DNA of 64,000 nt from Glandiceps talaboti (GCF_964340395.1 NC_135552.1:19828181-19892180); one strand, 5' to 3'; positions 1-38,116 are shown, counted from the first letter of the stretch. Notes: generated by a model from the letters alone, not told the origin. Translations and numbers: made by a program.

Positions 1-12
1 TTTGACTTAGGT

Positions 13-262
13 TTGGCGGTGGCCGAGCGGTTAGCTCGTACGCCTCTTACCCCTGCAGCCTAGTTTCGACCCCGCTAGGTATCGGCTGGGTTTGATAAAA
101 TTTAGTAAGAAGAGTGTCGTTCAGTTTGACACTACCGCACAACGCAGGTTTTCCCTGGGTACTCCGGTTTCCTCCTGCACTATAAACACTGAACCAAAGG
201 AGCCTATAAATGGGACTAGCTCCCGTTGGTCATCCGATAAATAAATAAATAAAAATATAATT
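13..262 (+). mobile_element. tRNA-derived SINE, copy 1
   Basis: The head looks like a tRNA: an A-box-like TGGCCGAGCGG at about 21-31 and a degenerate B box (GTTTCGACCCC) near 63-73. A body follows with GTGTCGTTCAGTTTGAC (115-131) and the core GGGTACTCCGGTTTCCTCC (157-175). It ends in an ATAAATAAATAAATAA tail at about 236-252. The same body and core recur near 0.93-1.09 kb and 51.24-51.48 kb. Pol III-transcribed SINEs mobilised by a LINE partner have this layout. It lies in the intron upstream of the first receptor exon in the window. Confidence 0.75.
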
Positions 263-404
263 ACTCTTTCAGATAAAGTCGTTAAGGCCCTTCCAGACAG
301 CCAGCCAGCCAGCAAGGAAGGAATCCCTAAAATATTGTTCTAATACAGTCTATTCCAAGCCACGTGATGCACACTAACTAAAACGATTCGTTTCTATCTT
401 ACAG

Positions 405-23145
<22,741 letters not shown>

Positions 23146-24096
23146 ACATAATCAACACTGCTACACGAGTGTCGGAGATGGTCATGTACATAGTATCACG
23201 AAATCGTCAGTTACGTACACAGTATCGAGGCAATATCACGCGATCTTCAGTTACGTAATAAATATCACGAGATCGTCAGTTTACATAATCAATATACGGA
23301 GATTGTCAATTTTTGTAAGGTGTGATCATTTTAAGTGATATTCAGTACCACAGTTTAAATAATGACTAGTGTTAGTCTACAAGATGCAAGTCCACAAGTC
23401 AAACAGAATCTATGACTGTTACAAATGTGACTGAGGTGGCTTTTTGGTACCATAAATCATATATCATAAGGCCAATTTTATATCATATCGAAATTCAGAA
23501 TGAGATCGCCTAGTTGCTACACATGATCCAACATTTTATACGGTAATTGATTTGAATTGAATTGAATTAAAATGAACTTCATTTTGACAGACAGTTTTAA
23601 AAAAAATACATTCTTTTAATCTACAAGTAGAAATATGGGCATATTGCAATATTAAACGCAAGAATAATATACAGTATACCACTAAATTTACAGACTTCGT
23701 CCTTTCAAATTATGTTTCAATATGAAATGTTGGGTATTTAGTTGAAGCATCAGAGAGCCACAGTTCTATCAATAACAAGTATCTATGTTATTGTGTATCT
23801 TATCATAGGAGCTATTAACGTAGAAATTAAATCACAACTCTAAATAGGGGTTGTCATTCACAGAGTAATATTTTTACATTTTGATTGCTGTGATTTTGTC
23901 ATATATATAAAATCTTTGTTGTGTCGTGTAATGTAATGTAATACAATTTAACAGTAATGTTTTTGATTCAGAAATAATGATTAAAAATAATCAGACTTAG
24001 TGTGTTATGATACCGTCAATTGTAATTTCACGATTTCATATTTATACCATGTCAGTCATCACAACACAGATAGTTGTTATTTTCAACCCAAGGATT

Positions 24097-24316
24097 TATG
24101 TATGTATGTATGTATGTATGTATGTATGTATGTATGTATGTATGTATGTATGTATGTATGTGTGTATGTGTGTGTATGTATGTATGTATGTATGTATGTA
24201 TGTATGAATGTATGTATGTATGTATGTATGTATGTGTGTATGTATGTATGTATGTATGTATGTATGTATGTATTTATGTATGTATGTATGTATGTATGTA
24301 TGTATGTATGTATGTA
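24097..24316. repeat. (TATG)n microsatellite
   Basis: About 220 bases of TATG with occasional TGTG variants. A second short block of the same unit lies at 24619-24661. The corresponding place in unit B holds the much larger array at 39.6 kb. Confidence 0.95.
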
Positions 24317-25309
24317 TCGACGTAAGATTCCGAATGAAATATGGACGTATAGAAGGACCTTGTCATTTTCACATACATGTAGATATTATGGGATGGGGAT
24401 GTCGCATTACTGATATCAGTTCGAATTCATATAAATTCGATTTGTCTCTTTTACATCCCGGTTTTTAAATCGCCATAAACTCTCATCGTAAAAAATTGGG
24501 AAAGGTTATATTATTAAATGTACATTGTATTCCACCTGTGGTATGCATGTCTACCCTCGGTGCCACGGTGTGTGTTGTAACTGGTAAATATAGAGCTACA
24601 CACAAACATATGTATATGAACGTATGTATGTATGTATGTATGTATGTATGTATGTATGTATGGACATTCTTTACATCAATGGAATTGACAGATAATTATA
24701 GTAGGAGCATTGTATGGCGTAGAAAGTAAGATATGTTACTACAGTGTTAATTCCGATCATGATGCTCACAATGTTGCGTGTTTGATATGCTGAAATTGTA
24801 CGTACGTGTGTGAGGAGGGTGTACGTGAATTTATGTGGATTTTGTCTTCCTGTAGTTCAGTAACGGAAACCTGGAGAGTAACTTATTGTTTTGTAGGACA
24901 GCTTTATCCTGGAGATAATGTAAGGTTTCTATATATAAAATTCTTTGTTAGAGTCTAACAAATAAGGAAATATATGATGACAGACGTGGAGACTGATAAA
25001 AAGAAAGTTTTGTAACATGATGTAGGAAGATTAAGACCAACATTTGTTCGGATAGCATACAGGTACTACGTGTTTGGTTCGTGTATCGTGTATTGAATAT
25101 ATATATATTATGTGTGTGACAGGTATTAGACGGCACACAGGAACCATTCTTCCCCCAAAATATGCGTGTTACCATAGAAACGGTCATGTTTTATGCAAAT
25201 TTATGCAAATATTGAATAGCGCCCCCTTCTAAAATCAATCAGTCCTTAAGAACATTCATGCCAAAGTTGGCCAGATTATACTATCACATACATATATATG
25301 TATGTGATA

Positions 25310-25311
25310 GT

Positions 25312-25410
<99 letters not shown>

Positions 25411-25429
25411 CATATATATATGTATACAC

Positions 25430-25502
<73 letters not shown>
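25310..25502. repeat. (TA)n microsatellite with CATA interruptions
   Basis: TA runs broken by CATA at regular spacing, within intergenic region A. Unit B does not have it. Confidence 0.95.
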
Positions 25503-25506
<4 letters not shown>

Positions 25507-26445
25507 GCTTGTTATTTTCCGGCTGTGGTATCTCGAAAACTAGGCCTCTTTTCTTGCCTCTGCTCCAGCACTCTGTGTAGATACAATGGTAAGAAGTAAA
25601 GAAGTAAAGAAGTATTGCACTAATATAGATTTTGAAATAATCTTAGCTTTTCTGTGAAAAACGAATATTCCAAATCAGATTTACAAAACAAGAACACAGA
25701 AGTGTTAAAATTAACAAATCGAGATCAAAATGGTACTCAGATATTAATACTCTATTGCTGTTGACCATTCAGATAAAACATGGATGGAGCTGTCAGAATT
25801 ATGACAGTCGCTTATGGCTGCTCATACTGAATGTTTTTGTAACTATAATCAATTTCCATCTATGAAATAAACAAATGTAGGCAGTTTTAGAATCTACGTT
25901 AAAACCAATATAAATTATAATTGTCTGGAATTTGTTTTACGGCTACTTAATATTTACGTTTCTTTTGAGAATTAGTTGCTACTGCCACATACATGTACCG
26001 AGTACGAGGCAATGACGTACAGTATGTGATAATCACTTTCCGCCAATGAGAGTTCACGATCGGGGTAATTGATACATGTAGCAATGGTATCATTCACGTC
26101 AGCAGTGTCGATATCGGCATACCTTTGATATCTCGTACCGAAGTACGTGTGAGGAACTGTTATTCAACGTATTTTAAATTAGAAAAATCTCCTTCCATGC
26201 TCATGTGAACTACTGCTTCCTATTAGCCAATCCGTCTTTATCCCAGAGACTTTTCTTCAATAAATAAACTTATCAGACATCTATCTGCGTCGATAATTTT
26301 TCAGTTTGCTTGCCTCTTTTTACCACTGCTGCCTCCTCGCTGATTCTGTTTTTACTTTCAAGCATAATTCTCTTACTGAGTGTTTGTGTAATCCGCCTGT
26401 TCTTTCCTTCGTTTGGTCGGTGAATCGTAAGTATATATGTTTTCG

Positions 26446-26517
26446 TTCTGACGGACGGATAGACAAACAGACACACAGACAGACGGACGTATGGACAGAT
26501 GGACGGATGGAGAGAGA
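26446..26517. repeat. GACA/GACG imperfect tetranucleotide repeat
   Basis: Imperfect GACGGACAGACA repeats ending GGAGAGAGAGAAGTAAAG. The equivalent array in unit B is at 43.06-43.12 kb. Confidence 0.8.
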
Positions 26518-27123
26518 GAAGTAAAGTACTTTTAGAAAGTGTTATCATGGGTTTTTTTAAAATAGAAATTGGGTCTTGTATATCTCAAAGTGTATGTCAT
26601 TAATGAAAAGTGTAGCGTGTGGAACATGACCTTAGTTTAGTTGTATCAGAGTTGGAGCATTTGTCAAATACTTCCATGTAACATGAATATAAGGAGTGGT
26701 GTTAGTATTTTATCCAACCAGCCAAAATGTTCACAATACGTACTACTTTGCGGAATGGAAAATTATTCGGAAAATGATAAACTGGAGGAAATTGGTTGAA
26801 GCAGACTAAATCAAGGACTTTGGTTATATCTTGAACCTTTGTCAACACGGGAACTTTGTAATAATAACAAGCTGTTCCAAACCAAACACATATTTCTACA
26901 CGACACAGAGTTTAGAAATGGGGGCGTAGACTTATGTAGTACTTTATACAAAACATCAAACATCGATTGTATGTAAAGTACCATATGTTATTCACACTAA
27001 CTGTGAATAACCTTTAAAAGAAAAGTCATGGACACTTTAGACATCTGCCATTGTGTTTATATAATCATGATGAACACATGTGTTTAATGCGTGCGATTCA
27101 TCCTCCTCATCCCATTTAGAAAT

Positions 27124-27288
27124 CTAAAAGTTAACTTTGTCAAAGGCCGTTCTTATATATTGTAATCCGTGAATTTCCGTTCTCTTCCCTTTTACCTCCT
27201 TTGGCTCCTTGTTTTGTACTTTCGGATATTCCTCCATGTATGTCTGCTGAGCTTCATCTACCCGGTTTGTGTTTGTGCCACTCTCAAA
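27124..27288 (-). CDS. Candidate terminal exon, minus strand (unit A copy)
   Basis: On the minus strand a T-rich stretch and CAG acceptor precede an open frame of 54 residues (FESGTNTNR, EAQQTYMEEY, KVQNKEPKEVK, KRTEIH) ending at TAG. The same acceptor and frame exist in unit B (43689-43850). The product is unknown. Most base differences between the copies change the residue, and I find no upstream exon. It may be decayed or non-coding. Confidence 0.2.
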   Translation of the reverse strand, partial: FESGTNTNRVDEAQQTYMEEYPKVQNKEPKEVKGKRTEIHGLQYIRTAFDKVNF

Positions 27289-27489
27289 CTGATCGACAAA
27301 AACACAAATATGTTGATGAAATAAGATATTGTAAATAGGATCATTACTCAAGATAACCTACGTACAGACACTTGGTATTTTCTTTCTATATCGGGGCATG
27401 GGAAAAAGTATTATCAAATTCTTCTACGTGTTAGACAACATCGCTACTCCTGCTGACATAAATTACTAGTCAATTTAAGTTGAGAACGT

Positions 27490-27600
27490 TTAATTGGCTA
27501 TACCAATCATGATCTCTACGTGTTTCCGGTCTGACGTCAGGAGTCACATTATGGCTTTACGTCAAACATATAAGAATGAAGACAAGCAGCAGCTCGTGGC
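27490..27600 (+). promoter_or_regulatory. Promoter of GDF8/11-like gene A
   Basis: The TATA-like ATATAAG at 27568-27574 lies about 110 bases before the start codon. Upstream are a palindromic CRE-like TGACGTCA (27532-27539), a half-palindromic TTACGTCA (27557-27564) and CCAAT near 27503. TATA, TTACGTCA and CCAAT are kept in unit B, but the TGACGTCA palindrome is not. The elements are assigned by motif only. Confidence 0.6.
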
Positions 27601-27683
27601 TTTTGTGCTACAACGGTAAAGCGTCACACAGCTGTCCGAGCTTGTCTTATAGTTTGCAAGCTGTTAACCGTGGTCTATACAAC

Positions 27684-30384
27684 ATGACTACAATGCGGAT
27701 CTTCACAGTTCTCTTAATTCAGTGTTTTGCCTTGCCAAATGTACATGCCAACGAACTAAATCTTGAAGAGGGAGGACTTGATGTGTCGCACACCGACCAC
27801 ATCATGGAAAAAAGACAACCGACATTTATGTCTGCAGCTATAGCCAACGAAAACGACGATATGTATGAAACACCTGTACTGCCAACTTCATCTGCTACTC
27901 GGCTCTTCAAAACGTGTAAGAAATGTATCAAAGAAGATGCAAGGAAGACGCGCTTGGAATTCATAAAGGAAAAGATAATGAGAAAGTTAGGTCTGAATCA
28001 TCAACCGCAGGTTAACGCTAGCGCACACTTTATCAAGCTACCCCCATTGAACCAACTACTTGAACATGAACAAGAACAGGCTAACAGATACTATAAAGAA
28101 GGCGACGAACAAGGCGACCAGGGCGCAAACAGGAACGGCCTAGACATCAACACCGAAATAATTATAAGTTTGGCCGAGAAAAGTAAGTTATTGCAGACAA
28201 AGTCGCACTCAACAAAAGGTTTTTTTATTGTTCTGTTGTTCTATAATGTAATACTACACAGTCAAACACCTTACCAAACATAGATTAATTTTTCAACAAT
28301 TAAAGTTCACAAGCATCTTTATTGCCGTTTCATGTATGGAAGTGTAGTCTATGCAACATCATTAGAATTTAAACAAACTTTATTTTTTCCCCTTTGAAAT
28401 CGCCGTGGTTAATGCCGACCTTATTGAGTTTGTATTTTTCAGACAGTCATTGCAACTTTGTATTTCTATAGGTGATATCATTTAACCAAATGTTGACATA
28501 AAATCTCCACTCATGATCTGTTTACCAAACACAACAACCTTTTGTGGAGGTTGGGTTACTTATTAGTGAACGCATGAGAGTGATACACTGTAACTTACTT
28601 GTCTCACAGTTACAGATAAATGTAAAAACTATTTTCAATGATTGTTCCACTAAATGGTATACTCGAAGGGAAAAAATAACGATCGGTTCAATTATAACGA
28701 TATTGCGTAGATGACACTTTCTATACAACCCTGATCTTGGTTGTAATATTTGTAAAAATGAACGACACTAATACCTTAATCAAGTTTATCAAGAGAAATT
28801 GTCTGTATTCATTGAATTTCTTACAGTACCCTACTCGAAAACATCGTCAACAGATAATTTCTACTTCAAGTTCTCTCCCAAAGTACGATACAACGAGGTT
28901 GCGCAAGCTCATTTATGGGTCTACGTTCAGCAACGCAAGGTACTCCAAGACATCACGACCAGGTTAAACCTCTTCCGCTTGAAGTCTCCGGATGAGAGTA
29001 AAGAGAAGAGAGAGCAAATAGAAACTAGAAAAATTGATTTAAGTTCCAACGATGGTGAATGGCATAGTTTCGATATAACACACGTGGTGAAAGACTGGTT
29101 TGCTGATACATGGAGCAATTGGGGAATAGAGGTTGAAGCTTTGGACCACGATGGTAATTCTCTCGTTGTTACAACACCACTGGATGACCAGAATCCTAAG
29201 GTAAGCTATAGAACTCACACGGTGTGAATTGTGTGCTGACAAAGGACAAAACTACTATCTCCAAGGCAACCGGTTTGTATCATTTGTCAACACATGGTAT
29301 GGTCAATTCGTTCATCTTTATACAAGTGACCAGTATATAATATGAACTGTAATGTTGATAATTGAGGTACTGAAGACCGCATCATGTATCTAAGTATTAT
29401 ATGGCTTTAAGTTTTAATGTGTATGGCTTCATGTTTTTTGCCTCTGAATGACCTCCTACGTGTCCTTATTTTCAAAAAAGTTTTTTACCGCTGGAGGGGA
29501 CAATCCCTCCACCCTCCTCCACTGGGAGACAACGTGGTAATACTGTCTCTCCCCTCAGATGTCTTGCGAGATTTCTCAGTAAGAAGGATATGATTTCTCT
29601 AGAGAACTGTATTCTGGATTCTGAAGTCGATTGTCAGTTACTTTTAAAGTAGTGTAGAGGTATCGTACCTACTATAGTGTATACATATATATGAATATTT
29701 ATCTGTGTAAAGCGTTTCGGCGTGGGGGGGGGCTACGAAAATTCTTCTGTTCATGGGGGGGGCATGGCACATTTTGAGATTAAGAAAGGGGAGGGGCTGC
29801 CAAAAAACTTTGACAAAAATATTTTCTCCTCGGACCCCTCCCCCCACCATGCTCGTTAGATATATTTAATCTACGATTAAGTTTTTATAGCATAATGTCA
29901 AAAAATACAAAGTATCATTCTACATATTATTTATTTGTTATTTTCGTATTTTGTTATTCAACGGAACTTAAGTGTTGCTCAAGTCACAAATTAGTTTGTC
30001 TTACAGAGACCATTCTTGGAAATCAGGACACATCGGGAAGGCCGTACCAGAGGCAAGCGCTCAGCAAATATTGATTGTCCCGCGGATTCTAAGATTGAAC
30101 ACTGCTGTCGTCATCCACTGACTGTGAATTTCGGAGAATTGGGGATGGATTTTATTTTGTTACCTGCAGAGTATGAGGCGTATTACTGTACTGGTAAATG
30201 CCAAGGCATGTTGAACAGTGAAAAGATCTCTTCTTACACGTATCTCTTGGAAAAGATGAATATTGACCGATGCTGCAGTCCCAACAAGATGTCAACGTTA
30301 ACATTGCTCTACCGCGATGATGATAGCAATCTGATGATGGTTGCATTACCGGATATGGTAGTAGAAAGTTGCGATTGCTCGTAG
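27684..30384 (+). CDS. GDF8/GDF11 (myostatin/myoglianin)-like TGF-beta ligand, copy A
   Basis: Exons are 27684-28182, 28827-29200 and 30007-30384, giving 416 aa. Residues 1-22 form a signal peptide. The prodomain has the GDF8/11 signature CKKCIKEDARKTRLEFIK and KLGL at about 78-104, then PPLNQLL; exon 2 has FYFKFSPKVRYNEV and HLWVYV. The furin site RTRGKR ends at 309. The mature domain (310-416) has nine cysteines: IDC, HCC, YYCTGKC, RCC and CDCS. Known relatives are secreted latent dimers acting through activin type II receptors and Smad2/3. Three exons with phases 1 and 0 match vertebrate myostatin genes. Oddities: the usual finger-1 WxxW is GMDF, and the C-terminal CGCS is CDCS. The start at 27684 is chosen because the in-frame ATG at 27576 lies beside the TATA box and unit B supports only the downstream start. 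Confidence 0.9.
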
Positions 30385-31184
30385 TGCAATCACAGTAAAT
30401 GGCAATCGATATTATCAAGATGATGACTCCCTACGTTAAATGTTCGCCGCGTAGTATCTCAAATGTTGCTAATAGTATCCTAATTCCACAGAACAGACAC
30501 TAGGGTCGAAGTGGATTATGGATTTTAAATTACTTTTAATAGATTAATACTAAATTTTAAGATTTAATAATACAGATAAAATTTCGACAAGATGCGCAGT
30601 CATAGTTCTATTCGATTAAGATTGACAGTTGACAGTTAATGCCACATTAGCTAATTTTCGTGTCGGTAGTCACGGCGTCACAGTTTCACGAGAATGACCT
30701 CTACCCATATGTACTTTCTGAAAGCACGATTGGTGGATTTCAGTCAGACAGGACATTGATCATGTATTGCCATCATTTATCATTCTAATCATGTCCTCTT
30801 CTTTTCAACTCCTATTGCTTCTTCCAGTGCCACCGGTCATCATTGCGCAATATTGTCATTTCTATACCATTCAGGGGGTAGGGGGTAAAGGGGTAGGGCG
30901 AGATATACGTACGCGTTATGGAATCCACCGTGAATAAAAACAAGGCCAACTGCCAGTGTCTTAGATTTGAAAGTTGGTACATGTAATAAGAAAGACCTAC
31001 CGCCAGTTTTTGTTATGTTTAGTTTTAGTTTTATGATCAAATAAAGATGCTTTGAAAATACATTTTGATCTAAAGGTTGTCTTGAAATAGAGAGAAAGTA
31101 GATGAATTGTTATGTCAATGTCATGGATTTTCTTTAGACTCTGGTCACGGCATGATGTACTTCAGCTATGCAGCCGAAATAACT
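30385..31184. other. 3' flank of ligand gene A
   Basis: 3' UTR and downstream DNA, alignable to unit B as far as about 30835. AATAAA at 31040-31045 is a candidate polyadenylation signal. No further gene is seen. Confidence 0.6.
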
Positions 31185-31446
31185 TTCTTCTTCTTCTCCT
31201 CCTCCTCCTCCTCCTCTTCTTCTTCTTCTTCTTCTTCTTCTTCTTCTTCTTCTTCTTCTTCTTCTTCTTCTTCTTCTTCTTCTTCTTCTTCTTCTTCTTC
31301 TTCTTCTTCTTCTTCTTCTTCTTCTCCTCTTCCTCCTCCTCCTCCTCTTCCTCCTCTTCTTCATCTTCTTCTTCTTCTTCTTCTTCTTCTTCTTCTTCTT
31401 CTTCTTCTTCTTCTTCTTCTTCTTCTTCTTCTTCTTCTTCTTCTTC
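31185..31446. repeat. (TTC)n/(TCC)n microsatellite
   Basis: About 260 bases of TTC triplets with a short TCC-rich centre. It is present only in unit A. All open frames across it are homopolymeric artefacts. Confidence 0.95.
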
Positions 31447-31656
31447 GGCACACAGCTTGTGGTGAGTACGTTCTGTACTACCACTGAGTCAAACATTTTC
31501 ACTACCAGTGGTGGTTGTAGTGTGTTTTGTCACCTTCTTTTCCATCACAGCCGGTTTTCCGTGGGTGGGCAAAATTGCCACCTGCGGAGCCCTCCGGTTT
31601 AGTGACACGACCCGTAAACATGCAATAAGATGCAGCAATATTGAAGGTGCTCCTAC

Positions 31657-32013
31657 ATGGCGTTATATGTTGAAGAGATAGCAAATCTTATAGGCCCTGG
31701 TAACATTATGGCTGCTTCCAGAATGAATAAGGCAGTCATAGTTTTCCTTTCAACTCTTGATGAGGCGGAAACAATTCTTTCAAACAGTTTCGCCACTGAC
31801 GAAGAAATTGTAGCGGTCGAACACATGGTGAAACCAGCAGTGAAACGTATACTATCAAGTGTCCCCCGATTTTTTCCAAACGAAACTATTGAACATGAGC
31901 TATGGAAGTAGGGAAGAATTGTTAGCATTCCAAGGTCAATTCCATTAGGTTGTAAAAATGAAGAATTGAAACACGCAATGTCCTTTAGACGACAAGTGAA
32001 GCATGTATTGTAA
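31657..32013 (+). pseudogene. Transposable-element ORF1-like relic with in-frame stop
   Basis: The frame beginning 31657 encodes motifs of an ORF1-type protein found with non-LTR retroelements: IGPGNIMAASRMNKAVIVFL, then PAVKRILSSVPRF and IEHELWK. A TAG at 31909-31911 interrupts it. The frame then continues with GRIVSIPRSIPLGCKNEELK and FRRQV until the TAA at about 32011-32013. The family is recognised from memory of similar proteins in animal genomes and is not named. It lies in a part of unit A with no match in unit B. Confidence 0.6.
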
Positions 32014-33042
32014 ACTGCTACTTATTGCTACTTACACAGAACAAGTAGTTGTGAACCAGTGGTATAGTTATGAACCGCAAGTTACACAATTGGTAACCGA
32101 GAAAAAAAAATTGCACTGCTTCTGCATATGGAAAAAATAATTTGATGCAGGACTGATAGAAAAACAATTTTGCTGTCACAGTGATGGGAAAAACACACTT
32201 CCTCCCGCCCCCAGAAATCAAATGTTCTCCCCTAAGAGAAAGGTTAGCATCATGACAAGCCAACGTTTTCACGGTTCTCACTTTTTCTCATCTTTTTGTC
32301 CATATCGTTGTTTGGCTAAATTGTTACATCCAATGCCATTGCCACTCAGTTCATAGAGATAGTTGCTACTTGGAGTAAAACTGAAATCACCTTTGTATAA
32401 CGATGTATGTTGTTCTATTTTTCCCATCTTGGTTTGTTCAGATGCCAATTACTTTTTGAAATTTTGTGTTTTTCTGGGACGATTGACTTTTTATTTGTAG
32501 TATTCAAAACTTTCAAAGATTGTGTAGTTAGGCCTGTTCTCCTTCTTGACATTTTGCTCGATTTTCGACTTCGGAACCATGACAATTTCTTAAATGATTA
32601 AGATTCTGTTAATTTTCTTTTACTGATTTGCCTTCTCACTTCGGAGTTAATTTTTTTTCGGTTGAATATTATAATCGAATGAACCTATAACGTGATAAAG
32701 TACAAACTGTCGACGAAGACAGAGCACATGCAAGATTTTTAAAAAAATGCGAGTATACATGTAGTTACATCCTGCGATAACTTGTCTGCCATAGTCGCAC
32801 AGAACCCGAAAACTAACTTTTTTTCGTTTCGTCCCGTGACAGAAATGCAATAACGAGATATGTACACATACTCAGTAGGCGATACCGTGAACGATTTTGA
32901 CCTTCGTTGGACTGTAGAAAACAACATTACAGCAGTCAATGTTGTTGATGCAATTGGTAACATTATTTTCATATGCATAATATAACTTGATCTGGAATTT
33001 AACTTAGATTTCTTTTTGTGGGCCATGATATAAATAAGCACA
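32014..33042. other. Distal unit A, no gene seen
   Basis: DNA alignable to 48.1-48.86 kb from about 32230 onward. No conserved frame or recognised element was found. Confidence 0.6.
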
Positions 33043-33087
33043 GTATGTATGTATGTATGTATGTATGTATGTATGTATGTATGTATG

Positions 33088-33118
<31 letters not shown>

Positions 33119-33141
33119 TACTATGTATGTATGTATGTATG

Positions 33142-33172
<31 letters not shown>

Positions 33173-33235
33173 TACTATGTATGTATGTATGTATGTATGT
33201 ATGTATGTATGTATGTATGTACGTATGTATGTACC
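33043..33235. repeat. (TATG)n array with TAATAC interruptions at the duplication edge
   Basis: Three blocks of TATG separated by two identical TAATAC interruptions. Homology to unit B ends where this array starts. Confidence 0.95.
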
Positions 33236-34734
33236 TTATTACCTTTGAAATTGATTTCTCAAACATTATACCAGTTCTCAAAACTGTTAACTTACGTGTG
33301 ACAGCTCGTGTTTTTCCAACAACCGGGCGTACACACGTGTACACCGTCACGTTATAGCTATGGCCGCATGTATGATTTATGGTAGGTAATTAATCTAAAA
33401 AAACGAAAGTTTGTTGCATCAATAACATTCACTATTGTGAAACTGGCCAGAATATTGAAATAAGATGGTACACTATACTGTCAGCGCTTGGAGTAATTGT
33501 ACAAGGTCAGCGTGAGCAAAATAACTTTAGAAACAAAAACATGGGGAAAAGTGAACGCGTATTTCCAATGGGTCAGTGCATGTAATTGCAGATATGCTAA
33601 ATTAAGATACGAGGTAATCATCATGGTGCCAAACTTATATAATTGACATGCCGCTAGGTGGCGGTATAACAGTACAATGATTCAGAACAGTCAGTGTACA
33701 ATGCAATGCACTTTGGCAAAACTGACATGAAACTCTGTAAAAAATATAATAGAATCTCCAAAAATACTCGTTACAATGAAATAGCAACTCGTAAATCATC
33801 AGCTGGAAACTATCACTAAAATTACGAGTACAAAATGTCTCAAACTATGTACAACATGCATCAGTTGACGCGTGTAACGGCTAAACATAGAACACGTGTA
33901 AGAACTGCATGGCGTCGCTAACTTTTGGAGGCAATTCACACGATCAAGCTCTAGTTCAAAATGCTACAATATAAACACTATAAATGATGTGATAATGTAC
34001 CTATGAAAGAAGTAGAGGATACTTAATGTAGGAGAGATGAGAAAACATTCTACGGCAAGAAATAACAAGTATAAAGTTGGTCTCAGATTCAGAATGAGAT
34101 TCACATTGGAGGACAATATGAGGCCAGCCTCATAGTCGAACACCCTGCCACCGGGTGGCGACATACAACCCTCCGTTACAAGCTTGTACTGTACAATACC
34201 TGACACATGTACTATCCACTACCTCTTACTGTCAAGATGCTATCAAACTATTACTATATTTCAAAAAATATTTCAACCCTATGTGGTTGCTTTTTATATT
34301 TTGGTGTTGTCTTGTAAAGCTTGGAAATTATTGTCTGAGAGTGTCTCAACAGTCTCAAAATTAAATTTTAAAAGTAAAACTCCTCCAGGGCTTCTAGGTG
34401 GAGACACCTTCGGACCCCCCCCCGATGAGAGGTGTACATATCCTTCTCAAGCTTTCCACCTACAAATCACTGTCAAGATGCTATTAAACTCTTTTTGGAA
34501 TATATTTACCCTGTGTAGTCAATAATCATATGATAGTTCTATCCCGGGATCTTATAAAGTATTTGCAAGACGGGCAAGCAGTCCAGACTGAGGCATACAT
34601 GTCATGTGAATATGATATATGGGGGGGGGGGCGTCATGTTTTAGAAATAAATGATGGGGGTTAGCTTGTTTTCAGTTTTACAGATAGTGGGGTCAGTGAC
34701 GTTTTGTCGACCCAATAAATGAATTCACCGACCA
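33236..34734. other. Unique spacer between the duplication units
   Basis: About 1.5 kb that matches neither unit. It contains an imperfect direct repeat (CTGTCAAGATGCTATYAAACT near 34230 and 34471) and G-rich tracts. No gene is recognisable. Confidence 0.6.
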
Positions 34735-35098
34735 CTTTTAGGACAATATAGCATTGATTGTAAAACATTCCGGATATAAAATTTAACACATGTGCAATTG
34801 TCTTCATTCTAGTGTTTCCTAATTTGCCCAGAATTATGTAAATCTATGAAATCTAGATAATATTGATTTAATGAAGTGTTGAACAAATATAAAGAATATA
34901 AACAGCTCTCAAACACCTCATCCAATGCGTGCAATAGTTAATTTTTATGGACTTATTTTATTTCCTGTATTTGATGAATAGAAATGCTCTTTTATGAATA
35001 TTACAAACGGGACAAGACCATCCAAGCTTCAGTCACATGTGTATTGAATATAACTTTGTCGTTCGTTGTTTAAAGGTTTGTTTAATGTAATTCTACAG

Positions 35099-37565
<2,467 letters not shown>

Positions 37566-37740
37566 ACGTGTACGATGCTCATGCCGTTATGTGGTTTTTT
37601 TTTATCCAAGTATAAAGAAAGATGAATTTTGAACTTGAAATCTACCTGTCTATCTGTATATCTGTATCCATCTATATATATATTATATATACTTATTACA
37701 TTTTCGCTACATATATCTATAGCACATTTTGTATTTCTTA

Positions 37741-37885
37741 GAACATTTATGTCATAAATTATATTTACGTAACTAACACTTACGTGTACATATCGACCTT
37801 GACAATCTCAATTTATCAGTCGCCTGATGGTCGCTCAGGAAGCGTGAAACGCCGAGTAACGACTTACAACATCTTTATTCCTTAG

Positions 37886-37886
<1 letters not shown>
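37741..37886 (+). mobile_element. Possible Penelope-like element remnant with hammerhead-like motif
   Basis: At 37823-37850 CTGATGG, a CGC/GCG stem around TCAGGAA, and GAAAC occur in the order of a hammerhead ribozyme core. Penelope-like retroelements are known to carry such motifs near their ends. The usual CUGAUGA is CUGAUGG here and the base pair flanking stem II is U-U, so it is degenerate. The segment replaces the part of the unit that carries the last tail exons in unit A. Confidence 0.3.
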
Positions 37887-37956
<70 letters not shown>

Positions 37957-38063
37957 TTTACTAGCATCGTCTACACGCGCATAGGATTAAAACATTAACA
38001 TATTGCAACCTCTATCCTACCAGGTCCCCGATTATACAATTGGATTGAGTGATGGACAATCAT

Positions 38064-38116
<53 letters not shown>

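Larger units (their letters stand above)
23146..27123. other. Intergenic region A between receptor and ligand gene
   Basis: It contains the receptor 3' UTR, TATG and TA microsatellites, and DNA alignable to 38.33-43.68 kb in unit B. I see no conserved coding frame. Open frames here are low-complexity or are not kept in frame in the other unit. Confidence 0.7.

Noticed and set aside
15-76. tRNA gene at the window start
   Set aside because: A and B boxes are present but no complete cloverleaf can be drawn. The sequence continues into a body shared with other SINE copies.
27576-27683. Upstream in-frame ATG extending ligand A by 36 residues
   Set aside because: It lies two bases after the TATA-like box, so it is unlikely to be transcribed. 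The extension is not conserved in copy B, and the downstream ATG gives a standard signal peptide in both copies.
33043-33235. CRISPR-like spaced repeats
   Set aside because: Tetranucleotide microsatellite with simple interruptions in animal DNA; no repeat-spacer structure.
34155-34525. Two overlapping open frames in the spacer
   Set aside because: No domain similarity, no splice signals and no copy elsewhere; consistent with chance.
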